Source of the DNA: Quercus robur
Taxonomy: Eukaryota > Streptophyta > Magnoliopsida > Fagales > Fagaceae
Direction of reading: 5' to 3'
NCBI RefSeq assembly: GCF_932294415.1
Contig: NC_065537.1
Location: forward strand, 52,585,802 to 52,649,801
Length of the DNA: 64,000 bases
Shown: one piece after another, positions 45,301 through 57,152 of the stretch
Numbering within the stretch: position 1 is the stretch's first letter
How the letters are laid out: the number at the start of each line of letters is the position of its first letter
Program-made: the position numbers and the translations under genes
The notes under the pieces: generated by a model
The model's database searches: none
Seen by the model: the letters and a program-made list of their open reading frames with translations, nothing else
What the model was told of the DNA's origin: nothing

Positions 45301-48300
45301 CATCTTATACGTGGATTTTTTTGTTTATCCTATCTGAATACCTTCCTACTTGAACACATACGGACAAAAAGTTATATTGTAGGCCATTATCGATGCATTG
45401 TATGCTAGGACCAAAAGTGGACCAAAAGATTATATGTAGTCTAGGATTACATCTGTTTTCTTTGCAGTTAATTTCAATGTCAGAAATTTATCAATCCGTG
45501 TTATTAATTTTAAGTCAGGACTGTAGGTAGTGCAAGATATATGATAGTTCACAAATATGACAAGCTGTGAAAGTAAACAATTTAAAATACACTAATGAAT
45601 AAAGCAAATCAATAGGACTCTCAAGAAACTAGGCCTACATCTATGCTTAGTGTCATATATTTTGTCCGCAGCCAGTCCCAAGCTTGAGAAAAGGATGAGG
45701 GTTGCTGTAGGTTGACTGCCAACGTAAAACTTAGTCACTCTATTATGAAGGAATTCACCACAGATATTCATTGAAGTGTCCACTGTGATTAATCTGTTGA
45801 GGTCCTTAAGGAACCATACCATAGCTGACCCCAAAAAATTTGGGACTAAGGATTGGTTGTTGTTGAACTGGACTCTCAAGGGTGGTGATCCTACTGCTAG
45901 TCATGGTAGTCAACTAACCATTTTATGATGTTATATATAGGCTTTTAGTAGAGAAAGGAATAAGAAATAGCTCAGGATAGCAACAGAACATAACAGTTAA
46001 CGATTTAAAGGCCAATAATCAAAATGTAGATAAACGATACTCTCAAAGGTGGTGGTGGTTGTCATTATCTTTGTAATAGAACTAGAAGTAGCAGTAGTAC
46101 AACGAGGGGGAAGAGGAGAAGAAGTGGAAGCAAAACTGACAGCAGCTACACTATTCCCAAGATCCACCCTCCCTGTCTTCAACTGAATACAGTAGTTGCC
46201 TTCTTCAAAGTTCTCTTCCAACAAGAAGCACTATTTGTAAATGATGGGGATATAAGGGTTTTCGCTCCCTAAAACAGAAAAATAAAACCACATGCCTTCA
46301 AACCAGTGCCAACATGAGCTTGCCCTATAGCACAGTCATTTCCTAAAGATTATAGCTGAAAAGCACACCATAATCACTTGGGAGTAATTCTACTTTATTC
46401 TTTTTCCCTGATAAAGATGTTTAAAAGAAACAGTAGGACCCTAACATATACAATCAGTGCATGCTTACAAGAACCCTCAAGCTAATAACAACTGCAGTTG
46501 TAGCTTACCAATAACCGGTCAATGAGATCTTTTGCCTCCTCTGAAAAGTGATCTGGAAATCTAATATCTCTGGCTATAATTCTTTGGAAAATAAGCCATT
46601 CACTTGCATCTTTGAAAGGAGAAGTTCCTGAAAGCATTTGGTACAAGGTGCAGCCAAGTGCCCAGAGGTCATTTCTGTTTTAATATGTTCAGAAAAAGCA
46701 AAGGAAGTTATCCTACGAAGGCAGTGCAACATTAACAACTAAAAGAATGAACAAGGTGAAGTATAAGAACCAAGTATTGATTGAAGTGAATAATTCAATA
46801 AATATAAATTTAAGGTAGAAACATTAAACTTAAGAATTTGTATTGATTGCAATAACAACGCACGCTAACTTATACATGCCTTGCTTAATCAAGGAAAGAA
46901 AGTCACTCACCCAAATGTTGCAGGAGAAGAATTGAGAACTTCTGGAGGGACATATGCAGCTGTCCCCACAAATGTGCAGGCCTTATCATCTGGACAAGGC
47001 ATTAACTGAAAAATTTTAACATATCACTCAAAAGTGGAATTAACAGCATCCACATGACAAGATTTACTCCAACCTGATGCAGCATTTGGAAGGACTGTAA
47101 TTTGGCTATCCTGCATAGGCTTCACACTTCCAAAATCGGCTATTTTAATATGTCCATCCAAAGTAAGCAGCAAGTTCTCAGGCTGCCATGTGAAAAACTT
47201 TTAGAATCATTCATATAAAAATGAAATGGTACAAGCCAACTTGGAAACTACCTTAATATCACGATGTATCAAGCCCAGACTATGTATGTATTCAAGTCCA
47301 TCTACAACTTCTGCTGCATAGAAGCGAGCTTCATCCTCTGACAAACGACCTTTCTGCAAATACAACTAACCGATAGTGGATACTGTAGAATGACAAGCTA
47401 AAAGGCAGCAACAGAAACTGGAAACATAACAACAGATTCGAATTCCTGATATTTTGACAAAGCAAATATTCAGAAGAGAGAGATAGAGAGAGATTTTGGG
47501 CTTAACCGGTCTATGCCTAATACAGTGATGAATTTGGTGTCCAATAACAGAGGGAAGTTATGAGAGGGGAAAACTAGGATGCTTTCCATTGTCACTGGTG
47601 AAGGGTATTTCGTTGCAAAGAAATAAAAGGCTTTTGATGGCATGGTAGGGAAATTTTGACAAATGGAAAAGTTCCTGAGCATAAGTTTACAAGGACTTCA
47701 ATTTCTTGGATGTGCATTACTACTTTCTTTTTTATATATATAAGTAAAAATATGCATTACTCCTTTTATTAAGATTTCCTCCTCTTTAAATTTTATGGAC
47801 AGTTATTATTATAAAAGACGACTGGCCTTGCTCCCTCACCACCACCCCCCCTCTTTCCCCTCTCTTTGGTCACCCTCTGCCCATGTACTTCAGCAGCACT
47901 ACCATTGTTGGCGCCTTTTGAAAAAAGCTTCTTTTTTTTTCACAAACAAGATGCAACTAACCATAAAACTTCCAAAAGTGGGATGAGTTGTGTCAAAGCT
48001 ACATATTAAACAGAAAAACACCATCTTCTATTTTTCTTTTTGCTTATATCAAACATGGAAAAAGTGGCCAAAGAAGTTTTCTTTGGACAAATCAGAGATG
48101 ATTCCACAATGGATGCATGCTATAAAATTTCTTACCCTGGTTATTTGATCAAACAGTTCTCCACCTTCACAGGATTCAAGTGCCATGTCTTCACGATATA
48201 ATAAAAGAAATCAACATCAAATGATAATCCAAATAAGGAAAAACCAGAAAGGCATAACAAAGAACAAAGAGCACATAAAGAACACCAGTAAAAAAGTTGA

Positions 48301-50458
48301 GAAGCCGAAGCAGTATTCAAAAAGTAAAATACTACTACAAAATTACAATAAGAATACCTACACAGTGAAAAAGTATCTTGAAATGTAAAATATAGCCGCA
48401 CAATGGCAGGATGATCCAATTGATCAAGTACAATGCGCTCCAACTTCACATAAGCTGTTTTATTTTCTTTGGTAATGAATTTTTTGTCCATGATCTTCAA
48501 TGCATACACAATTCCCGTGTCCCTTTTCTTTGCCCTAACAACCTGTTAGTATCATTCATTCAATATTCAAAGAAGATCGATAGAAATATATCAATAATTA
48601 CACATTTAACACAGACAAGAGATGATATGAGCCACACACCTATAAGAGTCGCCAACAGTTTAAAGAAGAGAATAAGAGGTTGAAGAATAGAACAGATAAT
48701 TATAACTATTATTTTCTTGCATTTAGAGTCATGTGTATGATATTAGCTCTAAATACAGAAATGGAAAGCCTCAAATTTGGTCAACCTTGGCATGTCAAAC
48801 AAACGAAATCCAAAGCAAGGTGACTAAACTTTTCTGTCTGTGAAAAATAATAAATCATCCTCATAAAGCACTCAACAGAAACCTTGAGGTAAAAAAATAC
48901 AGGTGATAGTCAATCAATCCATACGGCCAACCAATTGAGAAAATTACCATGGCATATCACATCAGTTGTAATCAATCATTCACATGACAAGAGGAAAGTT
49001 GCATAAGAAAATAATTTGACACAGCATCCAAATTGGTCTTAGATAGCATCACAGACTAGCTAATCATCATAATTAATAGTCTACCCCTTATCACATCCTT
49101 ACTCTTTTTTGTGTTTTGGTCCTTTTGGACCTAAGCTTAAACCTATAAAAGCGCAGGTGAGAAGCTCCATAAATTCCAACAGGCCATGCTGTCTTAACAA
49201 CCCACACGATGTACTCAGCTCATATATTTTTTCTCTAAAATTCTCACTTTTTTTTTTGAAAAATGTAACATCCACAACACTTTCTCAACAAATATCTTAA
49301 GTGACAGGTTATTACTAATTGTTATTAGTGGGTAGTGGTGGGTTCAAATTATAACCAATAACAACTTCTTTTTTTAACATATAATTGTATATGTACATGA
49401 AGCTCACTCCTGGAGACTTGAACCCTATCCCTTGCCCCCCCATACCCCACAAGCACTTATACTTGTGGAGTAACCATCGCACCAAGGGTATGCGATAGTG
49501 AACTAGTAACAACTTAACAAGCACTTATACTTGTAGAGTAACTATCACACCAAGGGTGTGCAATGGTGAACCAGTAACAAATTAACATCTATGATTTGTT
49601 GTGAAAATATTGTGGACGTAACACTTCTCCTTTTTTGGAGAGAGAGAGAGAGAGAGGGGGGGGGGGGTAAAAATTTTATTTGAGTCTTCTTTTTGTGTGT
49701 GTGTGTATTGTGTTTTGGAACTGAAAAGACGAAAAACCAGCATGCTATAAAACTAACTTCAACCATACAGCTTGGAAGAGCCGCATTTTCTGAGGGTAAA
49801 AAACAAGAAAAGGATCTTTGGTTCAGATTTCCCAGCAACCAATCAAAAGGGCACTGAAATCAAACCCCATGTTCCATCCATCACATCCATCTTCATTTCA
49901 GGGCCCAATTTATCAAAACTACCTTCCTTGTAAATGAAACTCCCCTATTGAGCAAGACCCACCTGGGTTTGCATTAATTCATAATTATACTTGCTCCACA
50001 TATGAATATAATCCACCATAATATTGCCCATAACTCCCCCAATAGCTTTATTGCTCATATACCCATTCACCATTACTGCCCATTAATAAACATACAAAGA
50101 AGAAAATAAATTTTGAACTTTTATCACATATTAAAAAAACTGATACAAACATACCATTCACACACGAACATTCAATCAAAAGCCAGCAATCTATAGCAAA
50201 AACAAAACAAACTAAAACAACCCAGAAAGCCAAAAATGAACAAAAATCTAAAAAATAAAGAGGAAGAATAGTTTCCAAAATAAAAACCTTGGAATAGGAA
50301 CCAACGCCATAGATCTTGCCCAATTCAAAATCCTGAACAGTAAAATTTTCCTGGGGTGCCCTAAAAGCAAAGCTCTTGGATTTCTGGACATTCCCACCAT
50401 TGGAAGAAGTGGCCTGAAGTTTCAACTTTGAATCAAAATCCTTCTCCATTGCCAACAT
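42387..50458 (-). CDS. PDK1: 3-phosphoinositide-dependent protein kinase 1
   Basis: Eleven exons: 50458-50288, 48542-48362, 48188-48136, 47353-47252, 47182-47074, 46989-46911, 46674-46509, 44818-44684, 44528-44362, 43337-43115 and 42470-42387 (1470 nt, 489 residues; Arabidopsis PDK1 has about 491). All junctions are GT/AG and keep phase. The start is [11 protein letters not shown], as in plant homologues; the upstream in-frame extension lacks ATG. The kinase domain has Gly loop [10 protein letters not shown] (about 47-56), Lys73 (ALKIMDK), Glu92, HRD 165-167, DFG 185-187, activation loop [10 protein letters not shown] and PPE 220-222. The C-terminal PH domain is at about residues 385-487. PDK1 is a cytosolic/membrane AGC kinase that phosphorylates the activation loop of other AGC kinases after binding phosphoinositides. 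Intron 1 (1.7 kb) holds a MITE and SINE; intron 7 holds an RTE LINE end. Confidence 0.96.
45655..45875 (+). mobile_element. 3' end of an RTE-type LINE in PDK1 intron 7
   Basis: The plus strand reads AAGGATGAGGGTTGCTGTAGG and later CCCCAAAAAATTTGGGACTA, then GGTTGTTGTTG. I recognise this as the tail of plant RTE-clade LINEs, which end in short TTG repeats. No RT coding is left. The minus-strand open frame at 45592-45879 is a shadow. Confidence 0.55.
49258..49630. mobile_element. Palindromic MITE carrying SINE insertions, in PDK1 intron 1
   Basis: The left arm (about 49265-49367: CCACAACACTTTCTCAACAA, AAGTGACAGG, TTCAAATTATAACCAATAAC) and the right arm (about 49570-49625: TTGTTGTGAAAATATTGTGG, ACGTAACACTTCTC) belong to the MITE family seen at 15765 and 35553. 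About 200 bp of SINE-derived sequence separates them. Confidence 0.7.
49369..49565 (-). mobile_element. tRNA-derived SINE plus partial second copy
   Basis: Minus strand: promoter-like CTTGGTGCGATGGTTAC, then CAAGTATAAGTGCTTGTGGGG, B-box-like GGTTCAAGTCTCC, and an A-rich tail (T run at 49369-49375). A second copy of just the first about 55 bp lies at 49508-49565 (CTTATACTTGTAGAGTAACT). TTACTGGTTCAC-like sequence at the join suggests a duplicated end segment. Confidence 0.7.
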
Positions 50459-50514
50459 CTCTTTTTTTCTCTTCACTCCCTTCAATATTCTCTACATATT
50501 CTCTGAACCCACAT

Positions 50515-50850
50515 TTTTTTCTCTCTCTCTCTCCTGAGAATAAAAAATGAAGATAAAAATGAAAACTTTGGGAGGAGAGCTTGACCAATTGGATCAGAGA
50601 GACTGTGTCTTTGATAATTGATAATATTCTCTGAAAAAGAAAAGGTAAGAGAGTTGGGGTTCCCTTATTGGGGGTATATGGGTATGTGTGTGAGTGTGGT
50701 GTTTAGCGGTGAAGGTGTGTGTGTGATCAGCTTTAAAGCTTTGGGCTTTGGCTTTGTTTTTGTTTTTCAATTTTCAAAACCCCTAGAAAGTACTCTCAAA
50801 CTCCAATATTGGATGATGAGAGAGAGAGAGAGAGAGAAAGAGAGACAGAG
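50515..50850. repeat. CT/GA-rich tracts upstream of PDK1
   Basis: CT tract at 50519-50533, close to the PDK1 start codon and probably in its 5' UTR, and GA tract at about 50817-50850. GA/CT tracts are common near plant promoters. Open frames across them are not genes. I do not see a convincing TATA box. Confidence 0.6.
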
Positions 50851-50999
50851 AGACAGAGCTTTGTGTATTTGGGTTTGGTATTATATTTGATGGAGGAGAG
50901 GAAGGTATGGGGATTGAAGAGGAGAGAATGGCACATGGGATTGAATGATGGACATCTCCTCTTTCTGTTTCTCTCACTACACCTAAAAAGGGAAATGAG

Positions 51000-52690
51000 A
51001 GTAGGGGGGTGATGCTGACGCTCCTTATGATTGGGAAACCATATCTAGCAAAAAATATATATATTATGCCCTATCCATGGATATCTTCAGTTTGAAACTG
51101 ACAATTAAGTTATAAGACTCTCGAGTCTTGACAGCTTATAAAATTGATCTGTTATTATTATTGATTTAGAGAATGGTTTTTAACAAGAAATCCAAGGCTC
51201 TCTTTAAGCATTTAACTATTCATTGGAATGTTTGTAATTCATCATTCTACAAACACTCAGAACTAGGAAGAAATCTCTTAAAGGTGATCTCAAAATGCTT
51301 GTTAAAGGCTTCAAACCATGAATCTCACGAACATCATGAGGACTTAGAAAAGGGTTTGGTTTTTCTTATATCTTAAATATTCAAATTCAACCCAGACTCG
51401 ATTATGTGTTTAGATTACTAAAGTAATCCTATTATTAATTTTGTTTATACAAAGAGACTTAGGGTTTCTATAATAAAAGTAAGCGTGCCTCTATTTTCTC
51501 TCCTAAAACATTGCTTTTAATTTAGTGTAAAAGTGCTTACTAATGTTTAATTTTTGTTAATAGTTTTTAAGGTGTTCAATTTTAGGTCATCCCAACTCAA
51601 TCCAACTTATTTGACCCGACTCGTGGTTAGATAAACAGGTTAAGTCTTTCCAATATGAGTGGGAATGGTTTGGATTTGGAAAAGCAATTTTCGTCCCAAA
51701 CCCAACTCATGATCATTCCTAATTGGTATTTTATAGGGGTTTTAGAGTAATTCTACTATGGAATTTTTAAAATTTTATCCATTAATTATGAAATGAGTTA
51801 ATCATTTTTGTCACATTATCAACAATTTAAATAAATAAATATAAATAGTGTTAATCAATTTTTTGTTTAAGTGTTGATGATCTGTTAATCACAATGATGA
51901 GCAAGATTTTTATCAATATAAATTTTTTTTTTTTTTTTAAAAAAAGGCAACAACAGCAACATTGGATGAACAAGATTTTTAAAATCCATGGTAGAGTTAC
52001 CCTATAAACTCTCTAGGATATTAATTCACCTAAGTCTAGGAGTGATTTTATTTGGGGGGAAAAAAAAAAAACAAATGCTTCTCACATGTTGATCATATGT
52101 ATAGTATTTCCTATTTTGGTGTGTTACTATTATGACCAAAATGCAAATGGAACCAAAGGGATGAGACGTGCAACAAATCATGGAGGACTGCCAAAAAAAC
52201 AACATAGCATGGCTAACACGAAATGGATATCATGGCAATCCCTTGTTAGAAATACTAGGGTTAGCCGGTTATTGTATTTATGATATTTTAAAAGAGAAGT
52301 TAACGCCTAATAATAACACGATAGACAAGGGTTCTAGAGGATCACTGATAATACTTCATGTGGCACAAATTTCTATCAATAACTATTGAGGCCTCACGAA
52401 TAAATAGAGGCTCATATTATAAGCAAAATGACACATTCTCATGTTCATTACTCTCGTTATATTGCTTAGTAATGTCTAGTATAGGGTATTGTGTAATTTT
52501 GTTAAGGCATTGATGCAAGTAACTTTATGAACTATAGTTACTTTATTCTATCAATGGTAGAGAGTAGAGAGTAGAGACTACAAAATCTAATCTCTCTTGA
52601 TATGTTATTCTTTAGCGCCGTATGTATTGTTCTAACGTTATTCCCTAACAAGTTGGTAACTTGATATTGATTGATATTGCATCATTTTAG
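51000..52690. other. AT-rich intergenic stretch upstream of PDK1
   Basis: No supported gene. A small MITE-like piece may occupy about 51568-51724; its right end, reverse complemented, reads CATGAGTTGGGTTTGGG, near a hAT-type terminus. Open frames at 52086-52389 show no recognisable domain. Confidence 0.45.
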
Positions 52691-52694
52691 CATC

Positions 52695-52754
52695 GCATTC
52701 TACGCAGTGGTTTCTCAAAAAAAAAAAAAAAAAAAAAAAGCATTCTACGCAGTG
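52695..52754 (+). mobile_element. Extreme 5'-truncated LINE insertion with 15-bp target duplication
   Basis: GCATTCTACGCAGTG occurs at 52695-52709 and again at 52740-52754. Between the copies lies only GTTTCTC plus a pure A tract (52710-52739). The LINE ends at about 1778-1807 and 7486-7498 have the same GTTTCTC-A tail. The simplest reading is a LINE copy truncated to its last seven bases. Confidence 0.88.
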
Positions 52755-55700
52755 TAGTTAACGTAAACAAAACATCGGTTCTTTTGGATAAAGATAAACA
52801 ATAAACTCCTTTTTGTTGAGGTAAGAATGGACCTATAATAATTTTTTTGTTTTTTGTTTTTTTGTTTTTAAGAAGCAAATACCTATAACAAACAAGAGAG
52901 AATTGAGACGAAGCCATATTATGAAATCGATCACTAATTAAAACAATTTGCAACCAAATCGACACATAAATAAAAAAATAGGCTAAAAATTATTTTTGTG
53001 TTTTAGTTTTATAATAATTTAACTCTCTTTTTTTTTTTTTTTTTGTATATGACAGCATTTGAAATTTAAAGATGGTAATAAAATTGACATTCATAATTAA
53101 AATACTTAAACATCTAAAAAGACACTTGAAAAGTTGTTTTTGTTCAACTTTTAAAAGTTCAAGGGCGATTCCCAATATATTGATGCATATCATGGTCATT
53201 AACTGGATATTGGGAGGAAAAAAAAAAACTGGATATTGGGAGGTATTTTTCTCATTTTGATGGTTTGGGGTGTTTTATTATCATTATCATTTTGGTGGTT
53301 TAAAGGGGTATTTCAATCACATTAATAGTCTTGGAGATTTCAACATGTGAGAGTCGCAAATAGATTCTAATTTTAATGGGTAAATTATAAAATCACTCAA
53401 TAGCAAATCTCAATGTGGAAATTCAACTTTTGATATCATCCCCCTATCCTAAGGAACTTACAATATTGAAGTCACCACTTAATTTAATTATTGAAGTCAC
53501 CACTTAATTTAATTAACCAAATTATATGGGTTCAATCTTAATTACAATATTTTGTTTCTTAATTATATTATTCTAAAATAATTCAAAATAAAATACAAAA
53601 TAAAACCTAAACTAGGTCCATTAGACTAAATTTGAGGACTACGCTATAAAATGGAAAAGTGTTAAACACTCACTTCATCCGAACTAAAATTTATTTCCTT
53701 TGATACAATCACCATTATTAACAAATTCACCTATCCATTGTACAATTGATTCAAAGCAATAACAAAATAGAAAAATAAGCACCCATTATATTCATTGTTC
53801 ACATAATCAAAGGTTATGACTAATAAAGAAAAGGAAATAAAAGGTTAGTCACAATAATATAACACATTAAACAAATGAATGAAAGCAAGATAAACATGCA
53901 ATAAAATATTCCCTCCTAAATGCAGGGACAATTGATAAAATGAATGAAAGTGTGTGAATTTTTTTTTTTTTAAATAAAAAATTTAAATGCACATCCTAGA
54001 TGAAACATCTACATGATGTACATGAATATTGCACAAATATTACCAAAAATAAAGATTTAATATCAAACCTGAAAATTTAATAATATAACCTACATTCCAT
54101 TATTTTACGTGAATTTTATCATTTTTCATGTATTTAAAATACATGGGCCTATTTTACATGTCATGCTAATGATAGGAAATCAAAGGATTTATTTTTTTGA
54201 TTTTTTATTATTTCATGTGATACAAGATTAAAAAAAAACATGTTGTAATTAATTAAATGATGCTTGGATAGAGTTATTTCATGTGAGAAACCTCATGATT
54301 ATGATAGAGCTACATCTTATCGTTACCTTATAAACATAGATCTATAGATCTAACATGTTAACACATTTTAGATTTTACATGGTTTTCAAAAAAAAAAAAA
54401 AAAAAAACATTTTACATGGCATGATCTATCATTCTAATGCATGTAATCATATATCGATGTGATGTATGAACATATGAATGTATGATGGTAATATAAATAG
54501 AATAGAATAGTAAATCTACCAACATTCTAAAGAGAAAAGCATGATAAATGAAATAACATGTTTAATCATCATTTTATTTCATGAAATAAGCATATTTTTT
54601 TGTATTTTTCAGATTTCGTGAAACTAAAAGCATGTTGAATCCACACATAACAAATCAATTCAAATTAAAAAAGATCCTAATCAACTAAAGGTAAAAATTG
54701 TTAGTTGCATGCACTCTCATTCACATAAATGTGATATATGAACTCCAAGATCTCACAAGCATGGACTTGATCATATTCTCTTACTTCCTTCCTTGAACTT
54801 CTTCAATAACAGTGCTCCTTCCTTCTCTTTATGGACTCTAACTCTTCTTAAGACTATGATGGACTAATTGTGCGGTTTGGTTAGGTGCTTCAATCTATTG
54901 ATGATGATGATTGATCAATCTACCTAGAAAGGGCTTGAATTTGTGTGTTATAATGATGGGATTGAGGAATCAAGAAAGATTTGTATGGTGCTTATTGTAC
55001 CTTTTAATGGTATAGACACAAATAAGATGGTGAAATTTCGTATTTCTTAGTGATAGGTAGGGTTTTCTTAACAATAGATTTTTTTTTTTTTTTAAAGTCT
55101 TAACAATAGAACTTTAAAGTTGAGTGGTGGATAGAAAATCTTGAACCTTATTCACTTCTAAGGCCTCCCATAGTTATAGAAAAGTGTTTTTCTAGTATTT
55201 TTAAGACTTAGGGAGTCATGCATTCACAAATAAAACCTTTCCTTTATCCCTTATATATGAAAATTTAAAAAAAAAAATTATAAACAAAATCGAATTGAAA
55301 GTTAAAAAATTTTGGAAACATGAATCTAAAGTGCTAATCAACACTCAGATTGCCCAATCAGCACTCTAATTGCAACAAGAGTGCGAACCAACCTTGTGGG
55401 TCTCACTTTTCAGGTTTTTATATTTCCTATTTGATTATGAATCCTACTATTTTTAAAAGATAAATAAGGGTTTTAAGCTTAATTTGTTTTGAAAATATTG
55501 CGAACGTAGTAATCCTCTTTTTGATTAGGTTACTTGGAATTGAAAGTATTCTTTAAATTTTCAAGATAATTACATTACCGAACAAGATAAAATAATTATT
55601 ATAAATAGTTCAAAAATTACACTTAATTTTTTTCTTTTTTTGGGATTTTATTGTGTTTGCATATCTGTAGTTATTCATAACTTGGACTAATAAATAGGGA

Positions 55701-55759
55701 TTAATATTGTAGCTATATACATGATCAATTGAAATTAATTAAGACATTCCTATAACCAC
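52755..55759. other. AT-rich intergenic stretch
   Basis: No gene. Contains long A and T runs (53031-53044, 54388-54407), a short direct duplication (ACTGGATATTGGGAGG near 53203 and 53229), another near 53468-53515 (TTGAAGTCACCACTTAATTT repeated), and a MITE right-end fragment near 55490-55520. Confidence 0.5.
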
Positions 55760-55927
55760 TGCGCACCCTTGGTGCAGTGGTCACTCCACAAGTATAAGTG
55801 TTTGTAGGGGACAAGAGCCAGGGTTCAGGGGGCAAGAGCCGGGATTCAAGTTTTCAAGAGAGAGTTTCACACACATATACACTTAAATTATGTTAGAGTA
55901 AAAATTCTATCTTGTATAAAAAAAAAT
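55760..55927 (+). mobile_element. tRNA-derived SINE, best-preserved copy
   Basis: Plus strand: GCGCACCCTTGGTGCAGTGG (A-box region), CACTCCACAAGTATAAGTG, a B-box region GGGATTCAAGTTTTC (55841-55855), a body ending GTAAAAATTCTATCTTGTAT and an A tail. The stretch just before the B box is duplicated (ACAAGAGCCAGGGTTCA then GCAAGAGCCGGGATTCA), giving two B-box-like sites. Confidence 0.8.
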
Positions 55928-56204
55928 TAAAAATTAAATAAAAATTAAGACGTACCTATACATGCATGTCTATGGTAAGATCATCTCTTAACCAATGAAA
56001 ATTGCACTTTCATATTCATTGGTCAAAACACTATTTTAGACTTAGTGAAGAGCATTTTTCCCTTAATTCAATAATGAACTCATGTGATGTGAATTTTGAT
56101 GCTAGGCCAATTACAAAGTTTTATACCCAAGTGAAATTGCCAATTTTCTAAAACTGAAATTTTATGGGCAAAATCGGATGTCCACACAATGTTATTTTAG
56201 TCCT

Positions 56205-56445
56205 TTTATACATTTAGTGGTATTTCAGTCATTTTAGAGGATTTGAGTGTATTTTGATCATTTTGAATATTTTAGGATATTTTTATTATTTTAGAGGTTT
56301 TTAAGATATTTTGATTATTTTAAAGCTCCTGAGTATTTTTTGTAATTCGAGAGGTTTTAAGGGTATTCTAGTCATTTTGAACGTTTTAGGGATATTTGGA
56401 GACTTTGGGGATATTTCAAGGATATTTTAGTTATTTTTTAGAGGT
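56205..56445. repeat. Degenerate minisatellite array
   Basis: Imperfect units of about 35-40 bp built on TATTTTAGTCATTTTAGAGG and TTTTAAGGTATTTTGATTA variants. Same family as 33121-33315. Confidence 0.7.
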
Positions 56446-56593
56446 ATGTTCTTTTGAGCATAAAACATTTTTCAACCCTAATTAGGGTGTTTATCCTAGT
56501 CAATGGAAAATGATTTTGATTTAATTAATTTTTTTAGCTGCTCCCAAAATCTAAGAATGAGGAAAATATTTTCAATGAAATGTTTAGCACCGA

Positions 56594-57144
56594 TAGGGGT
56601 GTCCATGGGTCAAGCGGGTCAGGTTTGTGCCCAACCTGCAACCAACCCATAAGAGATCGGGTGGGCAGATTCTCAACCCGCAACTGGCCCGTTAAGAGGG
56701 TCGAGTTTCGCGGGTCGGTTTGCCAGCGAGTGGCATCGATTTCAGGTGAGGCCGAAACCTGACGGAAAACACAAAAAAATGGCCAAAATCAGCTAGATCT
56801 CGTTCAATCCAGTGAGGATTTCTTCTAATTCGATGATTTTCCCCCAAATCGTGCCGAGAATTGCCAAATCTGGTTTATCTATGCAGGATCTAATTGTTTT
56901 GGTTGCCAAAATTTGCCAAATCAAGCTAAAAACTTGTCTGAATCGTTGGAGAATTCACCAAAATTTGATGTCTTCGGGCAGGTCGAGTTTCACAAGTTTT
57001 GGACGAGGGGACTCGAAACTGACTCGTCGGCGTCGGGTTTTGGAGCTCAGGACCCGCGGCCGACCGCCAAAGCAGTCAGATCGAGTGAACGTTGGTCGGG
57101 TACGGGCAGGTTGGGTGGGTGGCCAGGTGGGTTGGACAGCCCTA
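56594..57144 (+). mobile_element. Nonautonomous hAT-type element with 8-bp target duplication
   Basis: Ends are TAGGGGTGTCCA and, reverse complemented, TAGGGCTGTCCA. The flanks are AGCACCGA at 56586-56593 and 57145-57152. The 551-bp interior is GC-richer than its surroundings, with repeated GGGT/CGGGT motifs near both ends. Open frames inside (56580-57260) have no domain and read across the element ends, so I treat them as chance. Confidence 0.85.
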
Positions 57145-57152
57145 AGCACCGA

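Noticed and set aside
50459..50485. N-terminal extension of PDK1 by nine codons
   Set aside because: It begins at TTG; plant homologues start at the ATG at 50458.
52086..52389. Two plus-strand frames possibly encoding a small protein
   Set aside because: No recognisable motif, overlapping each other in different frames, in AT-rich intergenic DNA.
55760..55860. Possible functional tRNA gene
   Set aside because: A and B boxes are present but no cloverleaf or anticodon stem can be drawn; it is the head of a SINE.
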